A DNA stretch of 64,000 nucleotides from NCBI GenBank assembly GCA_003242685.1, contig QGVD01000003.1:49576-113575 (forward strand). Reading direction: 5' to 3'. Positions 47,783 through 57,017 of this stretch are shown piece after piece; position 1 is the first letter of the stretch, and every line of letters begins with the position of its first letter. This DNA comes from Pseudomonadota bacterium. GTDB taxonomy: Bacteria > Pseudomonadota > Gammaproteobacteria > Steroidobacterales > Steroidobacteraceae. Under the pieces are notes generated by a model, which saw nothing but the letters and a program-made list of their open reading frames with translations, had not been told where the DNA came from and made no database searches. The position numbers and the translations under genes were made by a program.

Positions 47783-49584
47783 AAGCCGTAGCCGAAGAAC
47801 ACCGTCTGGACCCCCATCAGTGACAGGCCGCCGAGCGTGATGCCGCTCACGATCAGCGCGAACGGCAGATGAACGAGAACCTTCACCGCACGCGACTCCC
47901 ATCGCAGATGGTGCAGCAGCGGCAGCATCAGGTAGCCGAGCGCGAGCCCGAGGAACGGGAGCTGCACCGTCCAGCAGGCGAGCACGACGAAGCTCGCACC
48001 GCAGAGGATCTCGAGTGTCTGCACGAACGCGTGATCGGGATGACTGCGCAGGGCGAACTGGCGCAGGTCGTCGCGCATCCGCGCGAGCAGCCCGCCGGCG
48101 GCCACGCGCGCCGCATGCAGTGCCGACTTGTCGGCAGTGACGTGGAACACCGCCCGGCGCGTGAAGCCGAACAGGAGCACACCGATCGAGGACAGCGGTC
48201 CGAGCGCACCGTACAGCGCCGTGCTCTTCGCGAGGAACGCGAGGAGCCCGAGCGGCCGCCTGTACATGTCGATCACGAAGCACAGCACGGGTGAAACGAG
48301 TGCGAGCAGGGTCACGGCGAAGAGGTCCGCGCGATTGAGGACCGCGAATCCCGGATCGAGCCGCAGCACCGGCACGTGCAGCTCCTCGCCCGCGACGACC
48401 CAGGTCATCGAGTCGACCTGGCCGAACATGCCGGTGAGCACGATGTTGGCGTCGACCACGAACAGGAAGAACAGGAGCGACAGCGGCAGGTTGAGCGTCG
48501 GCAGCAGGATGTCGACCTTCTCGACCCACGTCAGGCGGCGCGAGCGCAGGAGACGCCCCGCTTCACGCAGCAGGAACTCGCAGGTTCCGCGCGTCCACTT
48601 CATGTGACGCACCCGGAACGCACGCACGTTCTCGGGAAACTCCTCGTAGCAGACGACGTCCTGCGCAAAGTGCCCGCGCCAGCCTGCTTCGCGCGCCCGC
48701 AGCGCGAAGGCGAGGTCCTCGCTCACGAGCTCCGGAAAGCCGCCGACGTCGAGCCACGTCTGCCGCCGGATGAGCGCGCCGTGACCGAGGAGCATCACGA
48801 AGCCGTACTCGTTGCGCAGCGGGTGGTACCAGCGCCAGTGACTGTCCACTCCGGGTCCCAGATCGCGCGCGAGAGAGCTCGCCGCGTGCGGATTGCACTG
48901 GTGATTGGCCTGGATGAAGCCGCAGTCGGGCATCGCGAGGAGGCGCGGTACGAGGCGCCGCAGGAAGTCCGGGGGCAGCAGCTCGTCGGCGTCCACCAGC
49001 ACGAAGAGCGGCTCGCGCGCCACGGTCGAGAGCGCGTTGTTGAGATTTCCCGCCTTGAAGCCGCGCCGGTCCGCGCGGCGCACGACCTGCACGTGCTCCG
49101 CATGCGCGCTCGCGAAGCGGTCGATCCGCTCGCGGAACGCGGGATCGGAGCTGTCGTCGAGAATGTAGACGCGGAACGCCGGGTAGTCCTGCTGCAGGCA
49201 GGTCAGCACCGATCGCTCGACGAAATCGTTGCACGTCGTGTAGAGCAGCGCGACCGGCGGACATGCCGCGGGCAGCGCCTCGGCCCTCTCCTGCGCCGGG
49301 CGGCGGCGCCGGTACCACGTGCCGAAACCGATCACCGCGACGTTGTACGCCGCGTAGGCCCACGCGATGTCGATGAACAGCACGAAGAACCACAGCGCGA
49401 TCTTCGCCGGCACGGTGGTTCCGAGATCGAGCAGCGTGGCAAGGTGCGGATGGAACCACAGCACGGCCATGCACCAGAGGGTGATGACCGTGACATAGAG
49501 ATGAGGCTTCGGGCGCCAGGCGGCACGCTCGCCGGCGACGAGATCCACCGGCGCCGTCGGCGCCGTCGCGGTCTGGTTCCGCAC
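47773..49584 (-). CDS. Membrane glycosyltransferase family 2, polysaccharide-synthase type
   Basis: 603 residues. Two N-terminal membrane helices (~29-50 and 62-90), the cytoplasmic GT-A domain (~108-345), then about five C-terminal helices. GT2 motifs: DDSSD (143-147), DAD (198-200), SED (288-290) and RHMKW (326-330). The last replaces the usual QxxRW, with Arg for Gln and Lys for Arg, which may alter processivity. The layout resembles cellulose synthase-like enzymes without a PilZ domain. It probably extends a beta-linked exopolysaccharide across the inner membrane. It follows the TPR/barrel gene by 24 bases, which suggests a synthase-exporter pair. Confidence 0.88.
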   Translation of the reverse strand: MRNQTATAPTAPVDLVAGERAAWRPKPHLYVTVITLWCMAVLWFHPHLATLLDLGTTVPAKIALWFFVLFIDIAWAYAAYNVAVIGFGTWYRRRRPAQERAEALPAACPPVALLYTTCNDFVERSVLTCLQQDYPAFRVYILDDSSDPAFRERIDRFASAHAEHVQVVRRADRRGFKAGNLNNALSTVAREPLFVLVDADELLPPDFLRRLVPRLLAMPDCGFIQANHQCNPHAASSLARDLGPGVDSHWRWYHPLRNEYGFVMLLGHGALIRRQTWLDVGGFPELVSEDLAFALRAREAGWRGHFAQDVVCYEEFPENVRAFRVRHMKWTRGTCEFLLREAGRLLRSRRLTWVEKVDILLPTLNLPLSLLFFLFVVDANIVLTGMFGQVDSMTWVVAGEELHVPVLRLDPGFAVLNRADLFAVTLLALVSPVLCFVIDMYRRPLGLLAFLAKSTALYGALGPLSSIGVLLFGFTRRAVFHVTADKSALHAARVAAGGLLARMRDDLRQFALRSHPDHAFVQTLEILCGASFVVLACWTVQLPFLGLALGYLMLPLLHHLRWESRAVKVLVHLPFALIVSGITLGGLSLMGVQTVFFGYGFHF

Positions 49585-49608
49585 GGATGTGCTCTCGGAG
49601 TTGTGCCG

Positions 49609-50949
49609 TCAGAGATGGACCGTGAAACCGAGTGCGAGCACCGTCTGGCTCTCGAATCCTTCCGTGCTCTCGCGCCAGCCGTAGAAATGCAGCTTCAGCC
49701 GCCGCACGAGCGGCATGGCCGCGTGGCCGAAGATCCGGTCCACGCTGCGGCTGCCGCCCGGGGAATCCTTGCTGCCGAGCGCGAATCCGAGACCGATCTG
49801 AAGCTGCCGCGGCGTCGTGTAGGTGCCGAGCAGCGCCGCGCGATATTCGTTGCCCTGTCCGTCGTCGCCGACGTAGACAGTGGGCTCGAGAGCGAATCGG
49901 TCGGTGAGCCAGCGATGCAGACCGGCGTTGACGACCCACTGCGTCGCCTGATCGGTGTCCGCGACCCACACGCCCAGCTTGGGCGTCGTGCCGCCGGACA
50001 GGAACCATACGTGCTCGGCCGCGAAAACCGGCTGCGTCTCCTCGGGTAGATCGCGCACGCCGAGCTCGACGCGCGCTCCGCGCCGCGGACGGTAGTTGTA
50101 GAACGCGCCGACGGTGGTGGTCGCCGCGTCCTCGCCGCGGCGGTCGAGAGAGAAGTCGTCCGCGCCGATGCCGCGATCGTGCGAGATCCAGAGGCGCAGA
50201 TCGCGCGTACGCTGTATGGCGAGCTGCGCTACGCGCAATCCCGAGTGCGCCTGGTCGCCCGACTCGCTGCGGCCGAAGAGGAGCGTCACGGCGGGACGGC
50301 GTTCCATCGCCGCCGACTCGACCGCTCGCAGGCCCTCGCGCGCGGCCACGAGACCGGGTTTGAGCTCGAGCGCCTCGGCGAACGCCTCGCGCGCCGCCGG
50401 CAGATCGCCTTCGAGGAACGCCGCCTGCGCGATCGCGAGCACGTAGTCGGGATTCCCCTGGTCTTCCTGCGCCAGCCGCTCGAACTGGCGTCGCGCCTCC
50501 GTCGCATTGCCCGCCCACAGCTCCACGTAAGCGCGTCCCTTCTGCGCGTCGAGGTAATAGGGCTCCGCCCGAGCGAGCTGCTCGAAGATGCGACGCGACT
50601 CGTCGAACTGCCGGTTCCACGCGTGCGTCCACGCGAGCCCGCTCAGCGCTTCCGGGTTGTCCGGTTCGCGCGCGAGCACGGTGCGGTAATCCTCGATCGC
50701 CGCATCGAACCTGCCGAGCCAGGAGCGCATGCGCGCGCGACCCATGAGCGCAGTGGTGTTCGCCGGCTCGCGCTGCACGACGTGATCGTAGAGCGACTCG
50801 GCGCGCGCGTGCTCGCCGCGCGCCTCGGCCCGTTGCGCCTCGACGAACACGTCGGACGCGGCCTCCTGCGCCGCGGCCGGAATCGCGAATCCCGCGCACA
50901 TGAGCAGCGTGATCGCGGTTTTCCGGATTCGGCTGGTCCCGACGCGCAT
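49609..50949 (-). CDS. TPR protein with C-terminal outer-membrane barrel (YaiO/PgaA-like)
   Basis: 446 residues. Signal peptide to ~residue 27 (AITLLMCAGFAIPAAAQ). About five tetratricopeptide-like repeats follow (~30-215: for example ARAESLYDHVVQREPANTTA, AIEDYRTVLAREPDNPEA). A beta-barrel region (~225-446) rich in amphipathic strands ends TVLALGFTVHL. TPR plus barrel is the plan of exopolysaccharide exporters such as PgaA and of YaiO. With the GT2 enzyme 24 bases downstream it would export or organise a polymer. GGGAGG precedes the ATG. Family assignment is by architecture, not by a signature residue. Confidence 0.82.
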   Translation of the reverse strand: MRVGTSRIRKTAITLLMCAGFAIPAAAQEAASDVFVEAQRAEARGEHARAESLYDHVVQREPANTTALMGRARMRSWLGRFDAAIEDYRTVLAREPDNPEALSGLAWTHAWNRQFDESRRIFEQLARAEPYYLDAQKGRAYVELWAGNATEARRQFERLAQEDQGNPDYVLAIAQAAFLEGDLPAAREAFAEALELKPGLVAAREGLRAVESAAMERRPAVTLLFGRSESGDQAHSGLRVAQLAIQRTRDLRLWISHDRGIGADDFSLDRRGEDAATTTVGAFYNYRPRRGARVELGVRDLPEETQPVFAAEHVWFLSGGTTPKLGVWVADTDQATQWVVNAGLHRWLTDRFALEPTVYVGDDGQGNEYRAALLGTYTTPRQLQIGLGFALGSKDSPGGSRSVDRIFGHAAMPLVRRLKLHFYGWRESTEGFESQTVLALGFTVHL

Positions 50950-51063
50950 GTGCCTCCCTGCCGGTGCTCCGAACGGTCGAGATGGAGCGAGGCGCAGATG
51001 GACGACCTCGGCCGTGGCGGATTCAGCAGGAAGCGTGCCCGGGGACCCGGTCGAAGCAGAGCT

Positions 51064-52680
51064 TCAGAACGGGCGGCGGAGGATGCCGGTTTCGATTTCG
51101 AGCTCGACCTGCTCCTGACAGGTGGCGAGGCGGTTGACGCTGACGGGACGCACCCGGCTCGCGCCGGGCTGATGCGTCACGAGGCAGGTGTGGAAGTCGC
51201 CGGGTCGCGTGATCGCGAATCCGAACAGTATGTCGAAGCGGCCCGCCGCGATCTTCTCGGGACGGTTGAGCCGCTCGTCACAGATGACGAAGTAGCTCTC
51301 CTCCGGCCGCCCGCCCGCGAACGCACCCTGCTCGTCGAGCTCGGCAAGAAAGGCCTCGACCTGCTCGCGTGCACGGCGCCAGGTCGGCGGACCGTTCTGC
51401 TCGAAGAGCACCCAGCGCGTGCCGCGTTCGATGCTGGTCATCACGAAGAGCGCAAGACGGCGTGCCGAAAGGTACTTCCAGTCAGACGCACCCGAGGTGC
51501 CGGCTGCGAGCGTGCACGGGCTCGTGCCGCGGCGCACGGTCGAGCGCACCGAATGCAGAGTGTTCACGCCGGCCTGCGCGAGGCGCACGCGATCGCCATC
51601 CGAAACGGTGCAGGCGAGCCTGAATCCCGGCCGCAGAATCGCCTCCTCGGGCTCCGCTGCCGACCACACCGGCCACGTCTCGTCCATGCGCGCGATCACC
51701 CCGGCCGCCGCTCCCGAGGAGCCGAACACTTCCTGCCGGTTGCGCAGCCGGTCGAAGGCGAGGATGCGCGGGAAGAACATCACGGCGTTCTCGCTGCGGA
51801 AGGGCCACGTGCGCAACCCTTCGAGCGCGGCATCCGCCGTCGTCCACTGCGCGGGCGGATCGACGACGAGCATCGCGTGCTGCTCGCGGCAGAGCCGCGC
51901 CGCGACGAGGAGCGTGCTCATGCCAACGTCCTGCTCGCGCGAGAGCGGCGGGATGCAGAGCAGGTTGAAGCCTTCGCACGCCTTGAGGGCGAAGAGGCCC
52001 GTGCCGTCGGTCGCCGATCCGATGACGTCGTAGTCGGTGAGCGCGCCGCCGTCGTCGCCGTCGGGATTGGAGTGCACGTACCCGACGGGCGCGGCGCCCG
52101 AAGCGCCGAGCGTGCGGTCGGGACGCTGCGGAGGAACGGGCCCCTTCACGCGCACGAGACGCGACTCCAGCAGCGCGTCCGCCACGAAGCGCCCGGAGTC
52201 CGGCGCCACCGAGAGCCGCAAGAAGATCTCCTGATCCTCGACGAGCTCGCTGCCCGGAGAGCGCACGCGCTGGACGACGAGATTGAAGCGGTCCGGCTCG
52301 TTGTCTCCGATGCCGTCGTAGTCGACGGAGGCGCGAAGGAACTCGCGCGATCCCGGGTTGACGCCGATCAGCCGCAGCTCACTGCCGCCGGCAGGCAGCG
52401 TGAGCGTCGGAGGTCGCGCGCCGTTGCATACGCGCACGACGATGGCCTGCCGGCCGCCGTTCTCGAAGTACTGCTCGACTGCATAGGAGAGCGTCGAAGG
52501 CTGCCACAGCCCGCCGAAGTGATGCTGGAACTCGGCGAAGCTGCCGATCGTGATGGGACGATTGACCGGCCCCTTGAGGGTGCGGCCCACGAAGGCCGTC
52601 ACCGCCGTAGGCTGGCGGGGAATCGCGTGCTCCGCCCCGTTTTGTTCTTCGATTCTTATCCCGGCGCCGCGCTCTGCCAC
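51064..52680 (-). CDS. Phage-tail-sheath-like protein (orphan)
   Basis: 538 residues from GTG 52680, which has GGGGAAGGG four bases upstream. A GTG at 52716 is in frame but lies one base from its only purine run. The N-terminus (AVTAFVGRTLKGPVN, SFAEFQHHFGGL, SYAVEQYFENGGRQAIVVRV) and the C-terminus (WKYLSARRLALFVMTSIERG, WVLFEQNGPPTW, ITRPGDFHTCLV) are the two conserved ends of contractile tail sheath subunits; the middle (~120-330) is variable, as usual. The first codons include rare ATA and AGA, hinting at transfer or a distinct start region. No tube, baseplate, spike or AAA+ gene is nearby. It is 40 bases downstream of the rhomboid gene and upstream of the TPR/barrel and GT2 genes. Family likeness is strong; function is unknown. 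Confidence 0.85.
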   Translation of the reverse strand: MAERGAGIRIEEQNGAEHAIPRQPTAVTAFVGRTLKGPVNRPITIGSFAEFQHHFGGLWQPSTLSYAVEQYFENGGRQAIVVRVCNGARPPTLTLPAGGSELRLIGVNPGSREFLRASVDYDGIGDNEPDRFNLVVQRVRSPGSELVEDQEIFLRLSVAPDSGRFVADALLESRLVRVKGPVPPQRPDRTLGASGAAPVGYVHSNPDGDDGGALTDYDVIGSATDGTGLFALKACEGFNLLCIPPLSREQDVGMSTLLVAARLCREQHAMLVVDPPAQWTTADAALEGLRTWPFRSENAVMFFPRILAFDRLRNRQEVFGSSGAAAGVIARMDETWPVWSAAEPEEAILRPGFRLACTVSDGDRVRLAQAGVNTLHSVRSTVRRGTSPCTLAAGTSGASDWKYLSARRLALFVMTSIERGTRWVLFEQNGPPTWRRAREQVEAFLAELDEQGAFAGGRPEESYFVICDERLNRPEKIAAGRFDILFGFAITRPGDFHTCLVTHQPGASRVRPVSVNRLATCQEQVELEIETGILRRPF

Positions 52681-52720
52681 TGGTCCCTTCCCCAGCAAGC
52701 TGCGCGACTTTAGCACGCCT

Positions 52721-53443
52721 TCAGCGCCAGCGCCGCCGTGGAGGCTGCCAGAGCGCGACGTCGCGATGTTTGAAGAACGGGATCAGGATCATTCCGGCGA
52801 CGAAGCCGCCGATGTGCGCACGGAACGCGACGCCGCCTGACGCGCCGTCGGGCCCCTGCCCCGCGAACGCGTTCATCGCGAGCTGCATCAGGAACCACAG
52901 CGCCAGCACCCAGAGCGCGGGGAAGCGGCCGAGCTGCACGATCACGAAGCCGAGCGGCAGCCCGAGCAGGATCCGCGCGTGCGGATAGAGCAGCATGTAC
53001 GCGCCGAGCACGCCGGAAATGGCTCCGCTCGCGCCGACCATGGGTACCGTCGAGGTGGGATCCGGCAGCGCCTGCGCGAACACTGCGGCGATGCCGCAAA
53101 GCAGATAGAACGCGATGAAGCGTCCGTGGCCCATCGCGTCTTCGACGTTGTTGCCGAAGATCCAGAGGTACAGCATGTTCCCGAGCAGGTGCCACAGCCC
53201 GCCGTGCAGGAACATGGACGTGAAGATGGACGCCGCCGGCGGGACGACCGCGAGATCGGGCGGCAGGTGCGCGTCGCCGAACAGCACCGCGGGGATGACG
53301 CCGAACGCGTAGACGATGCGCTCGCCGGCGCCCGGTCCCGCGATCACCTGCCCGAAGAAGACGACCGAGCAGGCGACGATCAGCGCGACGGTGACGATCG
53401 GTCGCCCGCGCGTGGGATTGTCGTCGTGGAGGGGAAGAATCAT
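52721..53443 (-). CDS. Rhomboid-family intramembrane serine protease
   Basis: 240 residues. Six to seven membrane helices. The catalytic dyad is Ser139 in VGASGAISGVLG and His210 in AHIGGFVAGM. The HxxxxHxxxN region (H80, H85, N89 in LHGGLWHLLGNMLYLWIFG) completes the active site. It cleaves membrane proteins within the bilayer; substrates are unknown. It begins 36 bases after the small coiled-coil gene, and the sheath gene follows at 40 bases (5 if the longer GTG 52716 start is used). Confidence 0.94.
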   Translation of the reverse strand: MILPLHDDNPTRGRPIVTVALIVACSVVFFGQVIAGPGAGERIVYAFGVIPAVLFGDAHLPPDLAVVPPAASIFTSMFLHGGLWHLLGNMLYLWIFGNNVEDAMGHGRFIAFYLLCGIAAVFAQALPDPTSTVPMVGASGAISGVLGAYMLLYPHARILLGLPLGFVIVQLGRFPALWVLALWFLMQLAMNAFAGQGPDGASGGVAFRAHIGGFVAGMILIPFFKHRDVALWQPPRRRWR

Positions 53444-53479
53444 CCGGCCGCGGATCCTTCCGCCGCGCAGCCGAAGCCG

Positions 53480-53683
53480 TCAGGCCCGCCTGCGGATCCC
53501 GGCCTGGTCGTGACGCGTGGCTTCGTCGACCGTGGTTTCACCGGCACTGGCTTCGGGCGCGATCACCCCGGCCGCCGCCTCTTCACGGCGCAGCTCTTCC
53601 TCGCGCCGAGCCTGCTCGAGCTCCGCCTGCTTGCGGGAGATCTCTCCCAGCATGATGTTGAGCCATTCGGAAAGCTGCGCCAC
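53480..53683 (-). CDS. Small coiled-coil protein, function unknown
   Basis: 67 residues from GTG 53683. It begins VAQLSEWLNIMLGEISRKQ and continues as a heavily charged helix (AELEQARREEELRREEAAAG), then a Thr/Glu tail. Composition and the helix pattern are protein-like, and the gene fills the space between the M1 peptidase and the rhomboid gene on the same strand. No family recognised. The longer open frame upstream reads as a shadow of the M1 peptidase and is not part of it. Confidence 0.55.
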   Translation of the reverse strand: MAQLSEWLNIMLGEISRKQAELEQARREEELRREEAAAGVIAPEASAGETTVDEATRHDQAGIRRRA

Positions 53684-53763
53684 GTGTCGCGGGTCTCCAG
53701 GAAAACCGGGGCCGGTAACTATAGCCGAAAGCCGCGCCCGTGCCCCATGGAACGGAGCAGGAA

Positions 53764-55686
53764 TCAGGGGGCTGCCTGGAGAATGGAATCGATGGTCGAC
53801 GCGGCAATCGGGTGATAGCCGGGCCGTGCCCGCTCGTAGATGCGCCGCGCCCGCTCGGCACCCTCCGACGTCTCGACCAGCGCCTCGTAGAGCGGCTTGA
53901 TGAGCTTGCGCCGCCCGATCGTCGTGAGGTAGCGCTCGAGGCGCGGGTACGCGGGCTCGTAGCGGTTGCGGACGGCGACCAGCAGCCAGCTGTGCGCGAT
54001 CTCGGCGTTCTCGACCTCCGTGAGGCCGAAGGCGCGATCGAGCTCGGCGAGCCGCTCCTGCGGCACCTGCTGCGGCAGGTTGTCGAGGAAGTGCAGCCAC
54101 TCGTGGGTCGTCCACTCGCGTGCCGGGAGCTGCGTCGCGTCGATGCGCCCTTCGACCCAGTCGGCCCGCGCGCGGTCGACGTGCGTGAATGCATCGCCGG
54201 GCGGCAGCACGGCGAACTCCGGCAGCCCCGGCTCGTAGATCCACGTGCGGAGCTGCGCCTCGTCGACGGCATCCGGCGCGGCGGACTTCAGGTACGTGCG
54301 CAGATGGTCGAGGAACTGCTCCGTCGTGATGCTCTGGAACGCGAAGCGATCGAAGTAGCCCTTCAGGAACTCATCGAGCTGCTCGCGCCCGAGCCGGCTC
54401 TCGAGCCACTGGATGAAGAGCTTGCCCTTCTCGTAGGGCACGTCGGAGAACACGTCGTCCGGATCGCGGCCGGTGAGATCGATCGCCAGCACCTCGTCCC
54501 GGGGCTCGAGATCCTCGAGATCGCGCTGCAGTGACTGCAGCCCCAGCGCATCCTCCATCTGCGCGCGGCGCCTGCCGTAGAGCGCCTCGACGATGCGGCG
54601 CTCGAGGTAGGTCGTGAAGCCCTCGTTGAGCCACAGATCGCGCCAGGTGGCGTTCGTCACGAGATTGCCGGACCACGAATGTGCCAGCTCGTGCGCGATC
54701 AGCGCGACGAGGCTGCGGTCGCCGGCGATCACCGTCGGCGTGATGAAGGAGAGGCGCGGGTTCTCCATGCCGCCGAAGGGAAACGAAGGCGGCAGGATCA
54801 GGAGATCGTAGCGGCCCCAGCGGTATGGCCCGAACATCCGCTCGCACGCCTCGATCATGTCCTCGAGATCGGCGAACTCGCGCGCGGCGGCTTCGACGAC
54901 CGACGGTTCGGCGTACACACCGCTCCGCGGACCGACGGAGCGGAACTCGAGCCGGCCCACGCCGAGCGCGATGAGGTACGACGGAATCGCCTGAGGCATG
55001 TCGAAGCGATAGACGTCCGTCTTCCCATCCTCGCCTCGCTCCGCCTGCGCACTGTTGTCGGCGCTCATGACGGCGCGCAGCCCTGCAGGCGTGTGCACCG
55101 TGGCGCGATACGTTGCACGCACCTGCGGCGTGTCCTGCAGCGGGATCCAGCTCCGTGCGTGAATCGCCTGGGACTGTGTGAACAGGAAGGGATGTGCGCC
55201 GCCTGCCGTCTGCTCGGGTGTCAGCCACTGCAGGCCCGAGGCCTCGGGACGCGTTTCGTACTCGACGCGCACCGTGATGCGCTCCGCGTTCGCCGACTCC
55301 GGCAGCTCGAGCGTGAGCGCCTGTCCGAGCGGCGGCTGCGGCTCACCGAGCGAGTGTTCGAGCGGCAGGGGCTCATCTCCCTCGCGCACCAGCCACGCAC
55401 CGCGCACGTCGAGATCGCGCGTATCGAGCACCACGGTGCGAGCGCGAGGATCGAGCCGGTCGAGCGTCAGATCCGCGGTGGCGCGCAGGCGCCGTGCGTC
55501 GAAGTCGACGTGCAGCGTGAGATCGATGTGACGCGTACGGAACGCATCGATGTTCGCGAAGGAATGAGGATCCCGGACGGCGCGGCTGACCGGCTCCGGA
55601 TCCGAACTGCATGCGGCACTGCCAGCGAGCACCGCAAGCGCCACTGCGAGCGAACGCACGGCGCGCAATGAGGTGAGAAGTTTCAC
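53764..55686 (-). CDS. M1-family zinc aminopeptidase, probable lipoprotein
   Basis: 640 residues from GTG 55686. The N-terminus (SLAVALAVLAGSAACSS) is a signal peptide, possibly lipoprotein-type although the residue three before Cys is Ser. The M1 domain has GGMENP and the zinc site HELAHSWSGN with the distal NEGFTTYLE glutamate. The C-terminal helical domain resembles leukotriene A4 hydrolase-type peptidases (PGLPEF region). It would trim peptides in the periplasm. It lies 10 bases after the L,D-transpeptidase stop, so both are probably on one transcript. Confidence 0.93.
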   Translation of the reverse strand: MKLLTSLRAVRSLAVALAVLAGSAACSSDPEPVSRAVRDPHSFANIDAFRTRHIDLTLHVDFDARRLRATADLTLDRLDPRARTVVLDTRDLDVRGAWLVREGDEPLPLEHSLGEPQPPLGQALTLELPESANAERITVRVEYETRPEASGLQWLTPEQTAGGAHPFLFTQSQAIHARSWIPLQDTPQVRATYRATVHTPAGLRAVMSADNSAQAERGEDGKTDVYRFDMPQAIPSYLIALGVGRLEFRSVGPRSGVYAEPSVVEAAAREFADLEDMIEACERMFGPYRWGRYDLLILPPSFPFGGMENPRLSFITPTVIAGDRSLVALIAHELAHSWSGNLVTNATWRDLWLNEGFTTYLERRIVEALYGRRRAQMEDALGLQSLQRDLEDLEPRDEVLAIDLTGRDPDDVFSDVPYEKGKLFIQWLESRLGREQLDEFLKGYFDRFAFQSITTEQFLDHLRTYLKSAAPDAVDEAQLRTWIYEPGLPEFAVLPPGDAFTHVDRARADWVEGRIDATQLPAREWTTHEWLHFLDNLPQQVPQERLAELDRAFGLTEVENAEIAHSWLLVAVRNRYEPAYPRLERYLTTIGRRKLIKPLYEALVETSEGAERARRIYERARPGYHPIAASTIDSILQAAP

Positions 55687-55696
55687 GACGGAACGC

Positions 55697-56920
55697 TCAG
55701 GTGCCGGACTTGCGGGCCTCGGCGGCCGGTGCCGCCTCCCGGTTCGGAGTCTCGGCCGGAACGTCGGCGTCCGAGAGCATCTGACGGTACGTCTGCTCGT
55801 CGAGCGGCAGGTCGGACACACCGTCCCACGTCGCACCGTCCGGCACGCGGTTCTCCACGGTCGGCGCCAGCGCGAGCACCTCGTCGAGACTCGCCCCGCC
55901 GCCCAGGATCGGCAGAGGAATGCCGCGCGGATCGTGCGACACCCTGGAGACGAGCTCCCAGTCGAGCTCCTCGCCCCGCTCCTTGAGCTGCTTCTGGATG
56001 CGCGAGGCGAGCGTCTTCGAAAGCAGCTTCTTCTGCGCGTTCTTCCAGTCGCGCGGATCGTCCTCGAGCACGTCGTAGGCCTGCAGGTAGAGCTGACCGT
56101 CGCGCCAGCCGAAGACGAACGGCTGGTTCACGACGCGCACCTTCGTGCCGTCCGGGACGATGTCGAAGAGCAGCGCGACGTCCTCGGGATAGAGACGGAT
56201 GCAGCCGTGGCTCGAGCGCAGGCCGACGCCTGCGGGCTTGTTGGTTCCGTGGATCAGATAGCTGGGCCAGCCGAGATAGAGCGCATGCCGGCCGAGCGGA
56301 TTGTCCGGTCCGGGACCTACGACCGGCGGCAGCTCCTCACCGTTCTTGCGATGCTCGCGGATGATCGAAGGCGTCGGACGCCAGACGGGATCCTTCTGCC
56401 GGCGCACGATCTTCGTAACGCCTTCGGGCGTCGCCCAGCCCACCTTGCCGATGCCGATCGGATGCGTGTAGACGACCTGCTTCTCCCCTTCCTTGCGCTT
56501 GGGGAAGTAGAAGAGGCGCATCGCCGCGACGTTGATGACCACGCCCTCGCGCGGCGCGTTCGGCAGCACGAACTGCGTCGGCAGCACGATGCGCGTACCC
56601 TCCCCCGGCAGCCACGGATCGACGCCGGGATTCGCGCGCACGATCTCTTCGTAGCCGAGGTTGAAGCGGCGCGCGATGTCGGAAAGCGTGTCCTCCTCGC
56701 GGGCCGTCGTGATCTGCACGACGCCGACGACGTCCTCGTTCTCGGGATCGATCTCGAAGCGGTGCGTCGCAACGGGGGGCGCCGCGGCCGGCTCGGCCGG
56801 CTCGACGGGCTCGGAAGGAGACTCGCGGAACGCCGGCTCACCGAGGAGCGAACAGGAAGCGAGCGCGAGGAACGAGACTATCAGCGCGGTGCGGCGCGCG
56901 GCAGTGAGCGTGGCTGTCAT
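55697..56920 (-). CDS. L,D-transpeptidase (ErfK/YbiS type) with LysM
   Basis: 407 residues. N-terminal lipoprotein-like signal ending LALASC. A LysM-like peptidoglycan-binding segment lies at ~70-115 (EEDTLSDIARRFNLGYEEI). The YkuD catalytic domain follows, with YLIHGTN and SSHGCIRLYPED (catalytic Cys). It crosslinks peptidoglycan 3-3 or attaches lipoprotein in the periplasm. A CATAAT hexamer ends 8 bases before the ATG, so the message may be leaderless. It starts the M1-rhomboid-sheath run on this strand. Confidence 0.94.
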   Translation of the reverse strand: MTATLTAARRTALIVSFLALASCSLLGEPAFRESPSEPVEPAEPAAAPPVATHRFEIDPENEDVVGVVQITTAREEDTLSDIARRFNLGYEEIVRANPGVDPWLPGEGTRIVLPTQFVLPNAPREGVVINVAAMRLFYFPKRKEGEKQVVYTHPIGIGKVGWATPEGVTKIVRRQKDPVWRPTPSIIREHRKNGEELPPVVGPGPDNPLGRHALYLGWPSYLIHGTNKPAGVGLRSSHGCIRLYPEDVALLFDIVPDGTKVRVVNQPFVFGWRDGQLYLQAYDVLEDDPRDWKNAQKKLLSKTLASRIQKQLKERGEELDWELVSRVSHDPRGIPLPILGGGASLDEVLALAPTVENRVPDGATWDGVSDLPLDEQTYRQMLSDADVPAETPNREAAPAAEARKSGT

Positions 56921-57017
56921 GATGCAAGATTATGCTAAGACGCAGGGCAACGTACTTTGTCGGCGTTCGGCTACAGCGCTCCCTATGCTGCCACCGGAGC
57001 GCCGCCCATGCACCCCG

